64,000 bases of DNA from Tateyamaria sp. ANG-S1 (GTDB taxonomy: Bacteria > Pseudomonadota > Alphaproteobacteria > Rhodobacterales > Rhodobacteraceae), in assembly GCF_000814025.1 (NCBI RefSeq), contig NZ_JWLL01000004.1:62001-126000 (forward strand), read 5' to 3'. Below, piece after piece: positions 53,037 through 62,732 of this stretch (the first letter of the stretch is position 1; every line of letters begins with the position of its first letter). A model generated the notes under the pieces. The model was given only the letters and a program-made list of their open reading frames with translations. It ran no database searches and was not told the origin of the DNA. The position numbers and the translations under genes are program-made.

Positions 53037-53742
53037 GGACCTGCCCGCCCTAGTGATCGAAGCGCTGCCGCAGATCGATGTGGAGGCGCTGAAAGCACCT
53101 GACGATCCCGGCCACCCTCCGCGCATCCTGTTGCTCTATGGTTCACTGCGCGACGTCAGCTATTCCCGCCTTGCTGCGGAAGAGAGCGCGCGTATCCTGC
53201 GCCATCTGGGATGCGAGACGCGGATGTACGACCCTTCCGGCCTACCGTTGGTGGATGACGCCGATGCGGACCATCCAAAAGTGGTTGAGCTGCGCGAGTT
53301 GGCCACCTGGGCGGAGGGCATGGTCTGGTCCAGCCCCGAACGCCACGGCGCCATGACCGGCCTGATGAAGACACAGATTGACTGGCTGCCCCTGTCGCTC
53401 AAGGGCGGCATCCGGCCCACGCAGGGCAAGACGCTGGCCGTCATGCAGGTGTCCGGTGGCTCGCAAAGCTTCAACGCCGTCAACCAGATGCGCATTCTGG
53501 GGCGTTGGATGCGGATGGTCACGATCCCGAACCAGTCGAGCATTGCCAAGGCGTGGCTGGAGTTTCAGGACGGTCGGCTGCCCGAGGGCCCGTTCTACCG
53601 CCGCGTCGTGGATGTAGTGGAAGAGCTGGTGAAATTCACGTGGATGGTGCGCGGGCGGAAGGACTACCTTGTCGATCGCTATTCCGAGCGCGTGGAAAGC
53701 GTTGAGGACGTGCATAAGCGCGTCTCACTCAAGAAAGTCTAG
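53029..53742 (+). CDS. arsH: ArsH-type NADPH-dependent FMN reductase
   Basis: The 237-residue flavoprotein has the ArsH signature [40 protein letters not shown], and [20 protein letters not shown]. ArsH oxidises trivalent organoarsenicals or acts as a quinone reductase. The start is GTG 53029, overlapping the upstream gene. No arsenite pump, arsR or arsC is in the window, so resistance to arsenic is uncertain. Confidence 0.92.
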   Translation: MAEDLPALVIEALPQIDVEALKAPDDPGHPPRILLLYGSLRDVSYSRLAAEESARILRHLGCETRMYDPSGLPLVDDADADHPKVVELRELATWAEGMVWSSPERHGAMTGLMKTQIDWLPLSLKGGIRPTQGKTLAVMQVSGGSQSFNAVNQMRILGRWMRMVTIPNQSSIAKAWLEFQDGRLPEGPFYRRVVDVVEELVKFTWMVRGRKDYLVDRYSERVESVEDVHKRVSLKKV

Positions 53743-53743
53743 G

Positions 53744-53769
53744 CGCAGACCCCGTCTCCGGGATCTGCG
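53744..53769 (+). terminator. hairpin after arsH
   Basis: CGCAGA, one base, CCCG-TCTC-CGGG, one base, TCTGCG, then GTTCTCTTTG. The stem has one mismatch pair. Confidence 0.6.
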
Positions 53770-53780
53770 GTTCTCTTTGC

Positions 53781-54320
53781 TCACCAATAGGACGGATCGC
53801 TCAGGGCCGCGACGCAGCGCCCCGGCCCTTTGAGCGGTTCCAGAGCTTTGCCTATCAGCGATTGCCCCAGCCATCCGTGAGGGTAGGACAGGGGCGCGGG
53901 TGCTTGCGCCGTCTGTTCCGTGATCTGTTCGAACCCGACCTTGGAATAGTAGGTCGGGTCGCCATAGGTCAGCACCACGTCAACGCCCGTTTCGCGCAGC
54001 ACGCCCAGCCCGTGGCGCAACAGGCTTTGACCAACGCCCTTGCGCTGGTGGTCCGGCGCCACGGCCACGGGTGACAGGATAAAGACGGTGCGATCATCCT
54101 CGGCATAGGTCATGCGGGTGAAGATGATGGACCCGATCAGGTCCTCACCATCCCGCCCACACACCACGATCATGTCGCGACTGTCCACTGTCGCGAACAT
54201 GTCCGCAGCCAGCTTTCCGATCAGCTGTCCCTCCGCCGCGCCCTCGGACGCGGTGAAGGTGTCTGTGAACAGTGCAATGATTTCGGCCTCGTGACCGCTG
54301 TGCTGGGTTGTGAAATCCAT
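53781..54320 (-). CDS. yjhQ: GNAT acetyltransferase, YjhQ-like antitoxin
   Basis: The 179-residue protein has the GNAT acetyl-CoA site VAVAPDHQRKGVGQSLLRHG and the C-terminal LTYGDPTYYSKVGFEQITEQ. AGGAAC precedes ATG 54320. It follows a YjhX/TopAI gene by 23 bases, the same order as the E. coli yjhX-yjhQ toxin-antitoxin pair, in which YjhQ is a GNAT protein of similar size that counters TopAI. The role here rests on that context. Confidence 0.82.
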   Translation of the reverse strand: MDFTTQHSGHEAEIIALFTDTFTASEGAAEGQLIGKLAADMFATVDSRDMIVVCGRDGEDLIGSIIFTRMTYAEDDRTVFILSPVAVAPDHQRKGVGQSLLRHGLGVLRETGVDVVLTYGDPTYYSKVGFEQITEQTAQAPAPLSYPHGWLGQSLIGKALEPLKGPGRCVAALSDPSYW

Positions 54321-54343
54321 ACTATGTTCCTTTCTATGCCGCG

Positions 54344-54601
54344 TCATCGCTGGTTCAATTCGGCGCGCACGGCCTTGATCCCGGCGTGAGACGCCCGGTA
54401 AGGTCGCCCGTTCCGGGAGTGGATGAAACGCCGCTTCTTGAGACGTGTGAAAACCGCCATCGTGCAGTCCGACAGGACGTGGCCGTTGCGGGTGTAGCAG
54501 GTGATGTCACGTATCTTGCCGTTCTCGCCGCGCACGTAGTGGATGGCTCCACCCAGGGCGAGTTCGTGCAAAACACGTTGTTCGTGTTTTGATATATTCA
54601 A
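54344..54601 (-). CDS. yjhX: TopAI/YjhX family toxin (topoisomerase I inhibitor)
   Basis: The 85-residue protein has the length and pattern of E. coli YjhX (TopAI): NISKHEQRVLHELALGGAI, CYTRNGHVLSDCTMAVFTRL, and KRRFIHSRNGRPYRASHAGI. In E. coli this protein binds topoisomerase I and blocks its activity. The start is TTG 54601, with AAGG upstream; a weak start is common for toxins. The upstream gap 54602-54817 has CACTCA/TGAGTG (54640-54660) and GTTCCC/GGGAAC (54676-54701) inverted repeats that could serve autoregulation. Confidence 0.9.
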   Translation of the reverse strand: MNISKHEQRVLHELALGGAIHYVRGENGKIRDITCYTRNGHVLSDCTMAVFTRLKKRRFIHSRNGRPYRASHAGIKAVRAELNQR

Positions 54602-54639
54602 CGGAGTGCCTTGATGTCATAGGGGCAACAAAAAGGGAT

Positions 54640-54701
54640 CACTCAGCGGTCGCGTGAGTGTCCTTTGAGTGACGTGTTCCCGATGCCGTGGTGCAGGGAA
54701 C
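54640..54701. promoter_or_regulatory. inverted repeats upstream of the YjhX-YjhQ pair
   Basis: CACTCA, nine bases, TGAGTG (54640-54660), and GTTCCC, fourteen bases, GGGAAC (54676-54701). GAGTG also recurs at 54667. They lie 39-100 bases before the toxin start and could be operators or transcript-end hairpins of the upstream KAS III gene. Confidence 0.4.
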
Positions 54702-54817
54702 GTGTTAGCCCCGGGGCTCTGACATAAAATCTCCGATGCAGCAGGCATGTGCCTTGTGCTGCATGTCATCTATGCTGCGCACGCGCAGCGAGCAAGTGGT
54801 GGGCGCGCGAACGCGGG

Positions 54818-55945
54818 TCAGCCGTGTCTTTCGACCAACACCGATCCGACGGAATAGCCGGCACCAAAGGAACAGATGATGCCCTTGTCACCGTCCTTCA
54901 AATCATCGGAATACTTGGAAAACGCGATGATCGACCCGGCGGAGGATGTGTTGGCGTAGTCCTGCAGGATGTTGGGTTGCTCGCCCGGTTCTGGCGTGCG
55001 GCCCAGCACCTTTTTCCCGATGAAATCGTTCATGGTCTTGTTGGCTTGGTGCAGCCAGAGCCTTTTCAAGTCGGTGGCCTCGACGCCTTCATCTCCCATG
55101 TGGTCAGAGATGTGCTTGCTGACCATGGGCAGCACTTCCTTGAACACCTTGCGCCCGTTCTGCATGAACTGCATATCGCGGCGGTCTTTCATGCCGTCGG
55201 GGCGGGAGCGGCGCAGATAGCCGTTGTTGTTGCGGATGTTGTTGGAAAATGCGGTGCCGCAGCGGGTCGACTTGATCTCGAAATATGCTCCCTTGGCGTC
55301 TTCGACCCGTTCGATCAGGGTGGCGGTGGCCACATCGCCAAAGATGAAGTGACAGTCCCTGTCGCGCCATTCGAGGTGGGCCGAGCAAATCTCCGGGTTC
55401 ACGACGAGGGCCGAGCGGATGGAGCCAGAGCGGACCATGTCCGCCGCCGCCTGGATGCCGAAGGTGGCTGAGGAACAGGCTACGTTCATGTCGAAAGCGA
55501 AGCCCTCAATGCCCAAGAGTTCCTGGATTTCGATGGCGACCGCCGGGTAGGCACGTTCGAGGTTCGATGCCGCACAGATCACCGCATCCACATCCGCCGC
55601 CGTCTTGCCCGCGTGCTCCAGCGCTGTCTTGGCCGCATTCACGGCCATTTCGGCCATGATCGACGGCTCATCATCGCTGCGCTGGCGGAGCAGGGGGTGC
55701 ATGACCTTGGGGTCCAGCACGCCCGACTTATCCATGACATAGCGCCGTTCGATGCCGGAGGCTTTGACGATGAACTCTTCCGACGAATGCTCCTTCGCCG
55801 TTACCTCACCAGCCGCAATCGCATCGGCATGTTCGGCATTGTAGAGGTCGGCATAGGCATTGAACGCCTCGACCAGTTCGGCATTGGAAATGGATTGCTC
55901 TGGCGTGAACACGCCCGTGCCGGTGATCGCTGGAGTGAAAGCCAC
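54818..55945 (-). CDS. beta-ketoacyl-ACP synthase III family protein
   Basis: The 375-residue thiolase-fold enzyme has the active cysteine in MNVACSSATFG (Cys157), the histidine in LWLHQANKTM, and the asparagine in YANTSSAGS, so the Cys-His-Asn triad is complete. It is longer than FabH (about 320) because of an N-terminal insertion (ADLYNAEHADAIAAGEVTAK), a form found in many proteobacteria. It should condense an acyl-CoA or acyl-ACP with malonyl-ACP in fatty-acid synthesis. Confidence 0.9.
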   Translation of the reverse strand: MAFTPAITGTGVFTPEQSISNAELVEAFNAYADLYNAEHADAIAAGEVTAKEHSSEEFIVKASGIERRYVMDKSGVLDPKVMHPLLRQRSDDEPSIMAEMAVNAAKTALEHAGKTAADVDAVICAASNLERAYPAVAIEIQELLGIEGFAFDMNVACSSATFGIQAAADMVRSGSIRSALVVNPEICSAHLEWRDRDCHFIFGDVATATLIERVEDAKGAYFEIKSTRCGTAFSNNIRNNNGYLRRSRPDGMKDRRDMQFMQNGRKVFKEVLPMVSKHISDHMGDEGVEATDLKRLWLHQANKTMNDFIGKKVLGRTPEPGEQPNILQDYANTSSAGSIIAFSKYSDDLKDGDKGIICSFGAGYSVGSVLVERHG

Positions 55946-56337
55946 GGCGCGCCCCTTTCAGGCTTGTCGATGTTTGCGCGAACCTACAGGGCGCGCGCAT
56001 GGGTCCGCAAGGGGGGGCGCCGTGGGGTAAATGCCAAGGTTTCAAGCCTGTAACAAAGCGAGACATGTCGAAATTTCGTCGTTTTGATCGACTGTTTGCC
56101 ACTCCTGGCTTGCCCTGATGACGCGCGGAATGCGCGCGCAGGGGCTGACGGAAGATCAGTTAAGCGCTGTTGTCACAAAGTTCGATGTCGAGTGGGACGA
56201 CGGATTGGGTGTCAGTCCACCGTGGAGCCATTTGCACAGGATCAATGGTGCATATTTGGGGAAAAATGAAGTCTCAGGTGACGCGCCCGTATTTCATCGT
56301 TCCTCAAAACATGCAGATCTGGTTTACCGCAGGAGGA
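55946..56337. other. 392-base gap with only uncertain short ORFs
   Basis: A plus-strand frame from ATG 56118 (MTRGMRAQGLTEDQLSAVVT) runs 76 codons to 56348, and another starts at 56266 (MKSQVTRPYFIVPQNMQIWF) and continues into the antisense of the ABC gene. Neither has a good ribosome-binding site or recognisable family, and I do not call them. The promoter of the KAS III gene should be near 55950-56050. Confidence 0.4.
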
Positions 56338-57390
56338 CTAGCCTTTGATTGTATTGCCGTCCGCGTCAAAGAAATGCGTGCGCTCTGCGTCAAAGCTGAG
56401 GCCAACCGTATCGCCGACTGTCAAATCCGCATCCCCCGAAACCCGCACGTTGATCTGGCCAGCAGCCCCGCAATCGAGCAGCACAAACGTGTCGGCCCCC
56501 AGATACTCGATCACATCGACCGTCCCGTCACACTGCCCCGTCCCCGCCGCGCCAACCGTGATGTGCTCTGGTCGGATACCCATCTGCGTGGCGTCGCTGC
56601 TCAAGGTGAAGGGCCCACCCCGCCCGCCGGGTACGGTGTAGCTGCCGTTGAGGGTCGAACAGCCAAAGACGTTCATCTTCGGGCTGCCGATGAATTGCGC
56701 CACGAAAACGTTGCCGGGATGGTTGTAAAGCTCGCGCGGCGTGCCAACCTGAATGATCCGGCCCGCATCCAGCACCACGATCCGGTCGGCTAGGGTCATC
56801 GCTTCGACCTGGTCGTGGGTCACGTAGATCATGGTGGCTGACAGCGCCTGGTGCAGCTTGGAAATCTCGTACCGCATCTCGACCCGCAGTGCGGCGTCCA
56901 GATTCGACAGCGGCTCGTCAAAGAGGAACGCCGTGGGGTCCCGCACGATGGACCGGCCAATGGCCACGCGCTGGCGCTGGCCGCCCGAAAGGTCCTTGGG
57001 GCGACGATCCAGATACTGGTCCAGTTTCAGGGTCGCAGCGGCAGCGTCCACCTTCTCGACAATCTCGGCCTTCGGTGCGCCCGCTGTCTTCAGCGAAAAC
57101 CCCATATTGTCGCGCACCGACATGTGGGGGTAGAGCGCATAGGACTGGAACACCATCGATAACCCGCGTTTGCTGGGCGGCTGGTCGGTCACGTCCTGCC
57201 CGTCAATATCCAGCGACCCGCGGCTGATGTCCTCCAGCCCACCGATCATGCGCAACAGCGTGGACTTGCCGCAGCCTGACGGTCCCACGAACACGATGAA
57301 CTCGCCATCGTTGATGGCAAGGTCCACGCCCTTGATGACCTGCACCTCGCCATACCATTTCTCGACGGCATTCAGAGTAATCGCACCCAT
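56338..57390 (-). CDS. sugar ABC transporter ATPase (MalK/UgpC type)
   Basis: The 350-residue ATPase has Walker [20 protein letters not shown], the signature [20 protein letters not shown], Walker [13 protein letters not shown], and a C-terminal TOBE-type regulatory domain (from about residue 240). ATG 57390 follows GAAGAG and matches the family start [14 protein letters not shown]; the frame opens to 57504. It is last in a five-gene operon with the binding protein, two permeases and a glycoside hydrolase. Confidence 0.95.
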   Translation of the reverse strand: MGAITLNAVEKWYGEVQVIKGVDLAINDGEFIVFVGPSGCGKSTLLRMIGGLEDISRGSLDIDGQDVTDQPPSKRGLSMVFQSYALYPHMSVRDNMGFSLKTAGAPKAEIVEKVDAAAATLKLDQYLDRRPKDLSGGQRQRVAIGRSIVRDPTAFLFDEPLSNLDAALRVEMRYEISKLHQALSATMIYVTHDQVEAMTLADRIVVLDAGRIIQVGTPRELYNHPGNVFVAQFIGSPKMNVFGCSTLNGSYTVPGGRGGPFTLSSDATQMGIRPEHITVGAAGTGQCDGTVDVIEYLGADTFVLLDCGAAGQINVRVSGDADLTVGDTVGLSFDAERTHFFDADGNTIKG

Positions 57391-57394
57391 CTCT

Positions 57395-58660
57395 TCAGGC
57401 TCCTTGACGTGAGGGAGAGGCCCAAGCCAGCCACACGGCAGCCGTCCAGGTAAAGGTGCCGCCACCAGCCGGCGAGCCGTCTCTTGGATCGAAATATTCG
57501 GCAAACCCGTGCTCTGCGATCAGGTCGGCTGTGCTGCGGCGCAGGTCCTCTCCCTGGGGCAGGCCCATCTCGGACAATCCCATCCCGATCATCATGTTCA
57601 TCATGCCCCAGACCGGCCCGCGCCAGTAGCGCTTGCCGTCAAAGCGATGATCATCCGGGCTGAGCGAGGGTACGCCATACTTGGTCAGGGCGCGCACCTC
57701 GGCCAGCCGCGTGTGCATGTCAGGGGCGTCAATACCGGCATACCAGCACAGGAAGGAGGCGTTCGAGACGGACCCGGCCCAACTGCCGCCTACGACATCA
57801 CGGCTGTCAAAGCAGCCCAGGATCGGGTTCCACAGGGTCTGCGCACCCGCTTCCAGCGTCGCCACCCACGCCTTCATCTCGGCCACGTCCTCCCCCAGCA
57901 TCTGGCCAAGGGCGATCAGATCGCGGGTTGCGCGCAGCAGGATAAAGGTCATGGTCGGATCGGCCACGCGGAATGGCGTATCCTGCAGCATCGCCGCCTC
58001 GTCCCATTTCAGCTGTGCCCCGCGCTGGACCAGCCAAATGTAGCGGTCATAATCATACTTTGTCGGCCGCATCGAACTGTCCACATGTGCGGTGTCGCGA
58101 CGGGTGTAATCCCCCACACCTTCTGGCATGATCGCGGCCATGGCCGCGTCCCAGTCGGGGGCATTGTCGCGGCCCGCCTCCCATGGGTGGGTGATGCAGA
58201 CAGCCCCTTGGTCCAGCCGCCAGTCCATGAACCAGCGGTGCCAGGCGACCATCTTGGGAAACAGCGCCGCCACCCGCGCATGCCCGGCCTCGGGCTCCTT
58301 GTCCAAAACCATCCGCGCCATGGTCGCGGCCACAGGGGGCTGGCTGATCCCCGAGGACGGGATCGGCCCGGTGCCCTGCCAGACATCATGGTTCGGAAAA
58401 TACCCGTCATCTGGAACGTGAAATAGGATGTGCGGCACCATCCCATTGTGCCATTGACCTGAAAACAGCGTCTCAATCTCGGCCCACGCGCGGTCGATGT
58501 CGAACTCGGCAAAGCCCACGGCGGCAAAGGCGCTGTCCCAATTCCACTGGTAGGGATAAAGTCCCGAAGTCGGGATGGTGTATCCACCCCGATCATTGCG
58601 CTGCAGGATCGCACGCGCCTCATCATCGCGCATGTCTGCGGAAGTCATGTCTCGCATCAT
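57395..58660 (-). CDS. MGH1/GH63-type glycoside hydrolase, possibly glucosylglycerate hydrolase
   Basis: The 421-residue (alpha/alpha)6 protein has [36 protein letters not shown] and [15 protein letters not shown], which fit the GH63 mannosylglycerate/glucosylglycerate hydrolase group. The catalytic acids are probably Asp in NWDSAF and Glu in the C-terminal part, not verified. ATG 58660 overlaps the stop of the permease gene (ATGA). In this operon it should break down an imported alpha-glucoside such as glucosylglycerate or glucosylglycerol in the cytoplasm. Confidence 0.75.
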   Translation of the reverse strand: MMRDMTSADMRDDEARAILQRNDRGGYTIPTSGLYPYQWNWDSAFAAVGFAEFDIDRAWAEIETLFSGQWHNGMVPHILFHVPDDGYFPNHDVWQGTGPIPSSGISQPPVAATMARMVLDKEPEAGHARVAALFPKMVAWHRWFMDWRLDQGAVCITHPWEAGRDNAPDWDAAMAAIMPEGVGDYTRRDTAHVDSSMRPTKYDYDRYIWLVQRGAQLKWDEAAMLQDTPFRVADPTMTFILLRATRDLIALGQMLGEDVAEMKAWVATLEAGAQTLWNPILGCFDSRDVVGGSWAGSVSNASFLCWYAGIDAPDMHTRLAEVRALTKYGVPSLSPDDHRFDGKRYWRGPVWGMMNMMIGMGLSEMGLPQGEDLRRSTADLIAEHGFAEYFDPRDGSPAGGGTFTWTAAVWLAWASPSRQGA

Positions 58661-59871
58661 CCTTTCACCGACCCGGCGGTCAGCCCTTTCGTCATGAACC
58701 GCTCCAGCCCGAGGAACAGGGCCATGATCGGAATCGTCGCGATCACGGCACCCGCCATCAGGTGCTGGCGCGGAATTTCAGAGGAGTTGAGCATCGCGAC
58801 CCCGCGGGTCAGCGTGAATTTCGACGGATCGTCCAGCAGCATGAAGGCGAGCAGGAACTCGTTCCAGGCGATCATGAAGACGTAAAGTGACACCGACACC
58901 ATCGCGGGCAGAGACAGGGGCAGGGTGATCTTCCAGATTACCTGCAGGCGTGACAGACCGTCCATGAGGCCGGCTTCCTCAACCTCGCCCGGCAGACCAC
59001 GGAAGTAGCCCTGCAGCATATAGAGCGCGACCGGGATCGTGGTGACGGGGTAGATCATCAGAAGACCCGGAATGGTGTTGCGCAGGCCCGTCATGGAAAA
59101 GGCGATGTAGATAGGCAGCGCCAGTACAATCATCGGCACCATGTAGATCAGAAGGATCGACCGCGAAAACGCCGCCCGCCCCCGGAACCGCAGGCGCGCT
59201 ACGGCATAGGCGCCGGGGACCGAGAACAGCAGCGTGATCAGCACGGTCAGCACCGAGACGTAGAAGCTGGTCCAGAGGTAGCTGCCGAAATTGAACTGCC
59301 CGAACAGCTCGGAATAGCTGCGAAACAGGTCCCACCCGCGACTCAGCTCAATCGAAAAGTCCAACGGATTGCGCAGAAGCGCCTGCTGCGACTTCAGGCT
59401 GGTCATCACCATGACGTAGAAGGGGATCAGGACAACGGCGGTGAACACGATGTAGCCAAAGCCCGTCAGAAACCGGATGACGGCGTCTTCAAACGCATGG
59501 CGTGACAGCGCACCGGGATGCGCCTCGACCAGCATGACCTTCAGCGGCCAGATGGTAAACACGCCAAAGGACAGCGCCGCCATCACCTGCCACAACACCG
59601 GCACGCCCTCACCAAACAGGATTGGCGACAGTGGCGTGAACATCAGCGCAACACAGAGCAGAACAAACCCACCGATCACCAGTCGCGCGTCGCGTACGTA
59701 GATCGCCGCCAACCCGCCACCGATCCCAAGGATCAGACACCCAAGGGATCCGGGGCGAAACCCAAGACCCGAGGCGAAAGACAGGGTGACGGATACTGTG
59801 ATCGCCATGACAAATGCCCAAAACAACCCGATCACCGCCCCGGTCACGGCACCTTGACGCAGAAGGTTCAC
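58657..59871 (-). CDS. sugar ABC transporter permease with extra N-terminal helices
   Basis: The 404-residue protein carries a standard MalG-type permease in its last 275 residues, with the EAA-loop EEAGLMDGLSRLQVIWKITL. Residues 1-115 form three or four additional helices (for example AVIGLFWAFVMAITVSVTLS), absent from ordinary MalG-type proteins. GTG 59871 is preceded by AGAAGGGGG; the frame opens to 60066 through the repeat element and is not family-like there. Confidence 0.9.
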   Translation of the reverse strand: MNLLRQGAVTGAVIGLFWAFVMAITVSVTLSFASGLGFRPGSLGCLILGIGGGLAAIYVRDARLVIGGFVLLCVALMFTPLSPILFGEGVPVLWQVMAALSFGVFTIWPLKVMLVEAHPGALSRHAFEDAVIRFLTGFGYIVFTAVVLIPFYVMVMTSLKSQQALLRNPLDFSIELSRGWDLFRSYSELFGQFNFGSYLWTSFYVSVLTVLITLLFSVPGAYAVARLRFRGRAAFSRSILLIYMVPMIVLALPIYIAFSMTGLRNTIPGLLMIYPVTTIPVALYMLQGYFRGLPGEVEEAGLMDGLSRLQVIWKITLPLSLPAMVSVSLYVFMIAWNEFLLAFMLLDDPSKFTLTRGVAMLNSSEIPRQHLMAGAVIATIPIMALFLGLERFMTKGLTAGSVKG

Positions 59872-59893
59872 ACCATGCCCCCTTCTTCTCTTT

Positions 59894-59939
59894 GAAAAAT
59901 ACGGTGGGGTGAGGCCGCAGGCCGAGGGGCAAAGCCCCT
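59894..59939. repeat. dispersed GC-rich hairpin repeat, copy 2
   Basis: GAAAAATAC, GGGGTGAGGCCGCAGGCC, GAGGGGCAAAGCCCCT. The 26-base core starting GGGGTGAGG is the same as in the copy at 5598. On the minus strand it is a hairpin followed by TATTTTTC, after the first permease gene, and could limit expression of the second permease. Confidence 0.7.
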
Positions 59940-60001
59940 GCGCGCGCAGCGCGCTCCCCCGCCCGCCGCAGGCGTGCCACAAACTTGTTTTGTGGTTCCG
60001 A

Positions 60002-61234
60002 TCACAGCCCTTCCTCCTGGCTGATGTATTTGAAGAAGAAAAAGCTGAAGAGCAGAAGCGTGGCAAAGATCACCACCGCCGCAGCTGCCCCCGCCCCAAT
60101 GTTGGAAATGGCAAAGGCCTGTTCATACACATTCACGGTCAGCGTCCGCGTGCCCGCATTGCCGCCCGTCAGCAGGAAAATGTCGTCGAACTTGTTGAAC
60201 GTCCAGATAAAGCGCAACAGGAAAAGGACCGACAGGATGCCCAGCAGCATGGGCAGCGACAGATACCAGAACTTCTGGAAGGGCGACGCACCATCCATAT
60301 CGGCGGCTTCGTACATGTCTGTGTCGATGGACTGCATCCGGGCCAGGATGAACAGGAAGGACAGCGGGAAATACCGCCAGATCTCGAACACCGTGACCAT
60401 GATCAGGGCCAGCGGCCGCTGACCGAAGAAGTTAATCGGGCTGTCGGTCACGCCCATCTGGATGAGCAGCGCGTTCAATGACCCGGAAAACGGATCAAGC
60501 AGCGTTACCCAGGTAAAGGCCACCGCAATGATCGGCGAGACATAGGGAAACAGATACAGCCCCCGCAACACGCCCTTGCCCCGAAACGACTTGTTGAGCA
60601 GCAGTGCCGCAAACAGCCCCACGACCAGCGCCCCGATCGTGCCGAAGACCGTGTAGAACGTGGTCGCCCACAGCACGGCCCAGAACTCGTCCCCGTCAAA
60701 GATGCGGGCGAAATTATCGAGCGTGAACTCGGAATTGGTCAGGATGTTGTCGCCTGACCCGAAGCCCGCGGGCTCTGTCCCCTCGACAATCTCCTCCAGC
60801 ACATCGGGGTCACCGTCCAGCGTGACCGGAATGCGAATACGCTCGTTGAACCCGCCCTCCACATCGCCAAACGCGCACCGCAAGAGCCTACCGTCCACCG
60901 AACAAGGCTCAGGCAAAGTGCCCAGCGTCACACCGTCGTGCAGCGTGTCGGTGAACCCCATCCCGACAATTTCTTTCTGCTGGGACGAATTGCGCACCCG
61001 GTATTCGATCACTATCTCGCCTGACCGCTCGCGCAGGCTCTCGCGGATTACCGGTGCCACGGGGCGCAAATCAGCGAGGCCCACAGGCTTGAAGCTGATC
61101 CAGAAGATCGCCAGCAGCGGCAGGATGATCACCAGGCTCACGATGGTGATCGTGGGCAGCAGCAGTGACCAGGCCAGCCGTGCTTCGCGGCGCTCAAGCG
61201 CACCACGGGTGGTCGGTGGGGTAGGGACCGTCAT
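60002..61234 (-). CDS. sugar ABC transporter permease with a periplasmic insertion
   Basis: The 410-residue MalF/UgpA-type permease has helix 1 at about residues 25-48, then a 100-residue insertion (about 60-162), helix 2 near 186-210 and the EAA-loop EAADMDGASPFQKFWYLSLP. The insertion has alternating beta-like segments EIVIEYRVRNSS, GFTDTLHDGVTLG, and RIRIPVTLDG and two cysteines (111 and 120), resembling an Ig-like/DUF11 domain. It is upstream of the second permease. Confidence 0.92.
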   Translation of the reverse strand: MTVPTPPTTRGALERREARLAWSLLLPTITIVSLVIILPLLAIFWISFKPVGLADLRPVAPVIRESLRERSGEIVIEYRVRNSSQQKEIVGMGFTDTLHDGVTLGTLPEPCSVDGRLLRCAFGDVEGGFNERIRIPVTLDGDPDVLEEIVEGTEPAGFGSGDNILTNSEFTLDNFARIFDGDEFWAVLWATTFYTVFGTIGALVVGLFAALLLNKSFRGKGVLRGLYLFPYVSPIIAVAFTWVTLLDPFSGSLNALLIQMGVTDSPINFFGQRPLALIMVTVFEIWRYFPLSFLFILARMQSIDTDMYEAADMDGASPFQKFWYLSLPMLLGILSVLFLLRFIWTFNKFDDIFLLTGGNAGTRTLTVNVYEQAFAISNIGAGAAAAVVIFATLLLFSFFFFKYISQEEGL

Positions 61235-61304
61235 GGGATGTCTCGAGATTGCGGGGGAAGAGAGAGGGCAGGCGCAGCCCGCCCTCTCGATGACCGCGCA
61301 GGGC

Positions 61305-62651
61305 CTAGTTGATCGCCGACAGCTCGCTGTTCATCGCGGCCACGGCACCTGCGGCATCCACTTCACCGTCAATGTACTGACGCACAATCCGGTTGATCGC
61401 CTGGCTGTTGATCATCTTCGACGCCAGCGCCAACTGTCCTTCCTCGACACCCCAGCGCTGGGCAACCTTCAAACCACCCACGATCTCATCCAGCATCTCG
61501 GCGGCATACAAATCCTTCATCGGTGCCTTGCGGTCCACACCCACCGGGATCTCCGACCAAGTGGCCGAGAACTTGCCCGGCTCATCCGCCGTGCCTGTGC
61601 GCACAGGGAACTTGCCCTCTGCCGCGATGGACAGCGTCTGCATGTAGCCGTCATTCATCGAAAACTCGACAAAGGCCTGCGCCACTTCCGTATCCGCATC
61701 GGTTGTGATCCCAAAGTACCGCACATCGCCCCAAGCCGCGCCATCGGGGTTCGACGGCCCTGCAAAGTTGGTCACGATACCCGTCGCTGCCGCCAGCTCC
61801 TTGGTCGTCGGGTCATCGTTGATGGTGGGCGCGGCACTGTCCCGCAGACCCGCCAACTCGTCCAGAATAAACGGCGACCAGATGATCATCGCCGCATCGC
61901 CCGCAAAGTAAATCTCGCGCGACTGCTTCCAGTAGAGTTCACCGGGAGGCGAGGCCTCGGCGATCGACTTGTAGAACTCTAGCACCTCGGTCGTCGCAGC
62001 CACATCCAGCTCCTGGAACCCACCGTCACCGACCGGGCTCACACCATTGGCGAGGAACACGTGCTCCAGCACCTGGGACATGAAATTCTCGTCCACCTTA
62101 GTGGCGGCGACAAAGCCATACATCTCCGGCGGATTGTGCAGCGCCTCAAGTGCAGCCTGTACGTTTGCAAAGGTGTTCGGCGGCTCCAGCCCCTTCTCTG
62201 CGAACAGATCGGCACGGTAGACCACCATCTGCGTCCAGCCATCGACCGGAACAGAGGCGATGTCGCCATCATAAGCCGCCATCGACAACGGACCCTCGGC
62301 AAATGTGTCGCGACCCAGACCATCGACAACCTCAGTTGCCGCTTCAGTGTCCAGAATGCCCGCTTCGGCCCAGGGCAGGGCGTATTGCAGCGAATGGTAA
62401 ATCACGTCGGGCAGATCACCGGCGGCAAAGGCGGCGGTCGTCCGGGTGCCAAGCTCTGTCTCGCTGACCGGAATCACTTCGACAGAATTGCCGGTCGCCG
62501 CTTCGAATTGGGCCGCCATCTCCTGCTGTTTGGCCAGCCGCTCGGGCTGTTCTTCTGTGGTCCAGAACCGGATGTCCTCGGCCATCGCGGCGCCGGCGCC
62601 CAGCACCAGGGCCATCGCCGTGCCGGTCATCAGACCTTTGGTTGCGGTCAT
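61305..62651 (-). CDS. extracellular sugar-binding protein
   Basis: The 448-residue family-1 solute-binding protein starts MTATKGLMTGTAMALVLGAG as a signal peptide, then EDIRFWTTEEQPERLAKQQE. AGGACA lies before ATG 62651; the frame is open to 62915 but that part covers the promoter. It heads the operon binding protein, permease, permease, glycoside hydrolase, ATPase. Sugar specificity cannot be read directly; the hydrolase suggests an alpha-glucosylated compatible solute. Confidence 0.93.
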   Translation of the reverse strand: MTATKGLMTGTAMALVLGAGAAMAEDIRFWTTEEQPERLAKQQEMAAQFEAATGNSVEVIPVSETELGTRTTAAFAAGDLPDVIYHSLQYALPWAEAGILDTEAATEVVDGLGRDTFAEGPLSMAAYDGDIASVPVDGWTQMVVYRADLFAEKGLEPPNTFANVQAALEALHNPPEMYGFVAATKVDENFMSQVLEHVFLANGVSPVGDGGFQELDVAATTEVLEFYKSIAEASPPGELYWKQSREIYFAGDAAMIIWSPFILDELAGLRDSAAPTINDDPTTKELAAATGIVTNFAGPSNPDGAAWGDVRYFGITTDADTEVAQAFVEFSMNDGYMQTLSIAAEGKFPVRTGTADEPGKFSATWSEIPVGVDRKAPMKDLYAAEMLDEIVGGLKVAQRWGVEEGQLALASKMINSQAINRIVRQYIDGEVDAAGAVAAMNSELSAIN

Positions 62652-62732
62652 GTGGTGTCCTCCCTTTGATCGTCCTTGGTCCGGCCACCTGCGCGGCACC
62701 CGAACGGAACCTGCCATAAATGGTCGCAGATA

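Noticed and set aside
56118-56348. Plus-strand ORF of 76 residues beside the ABC ATPase
   Set aside because: No ribosome-binding site or family, and it runs into the end of the ATPase gene on the other strand.
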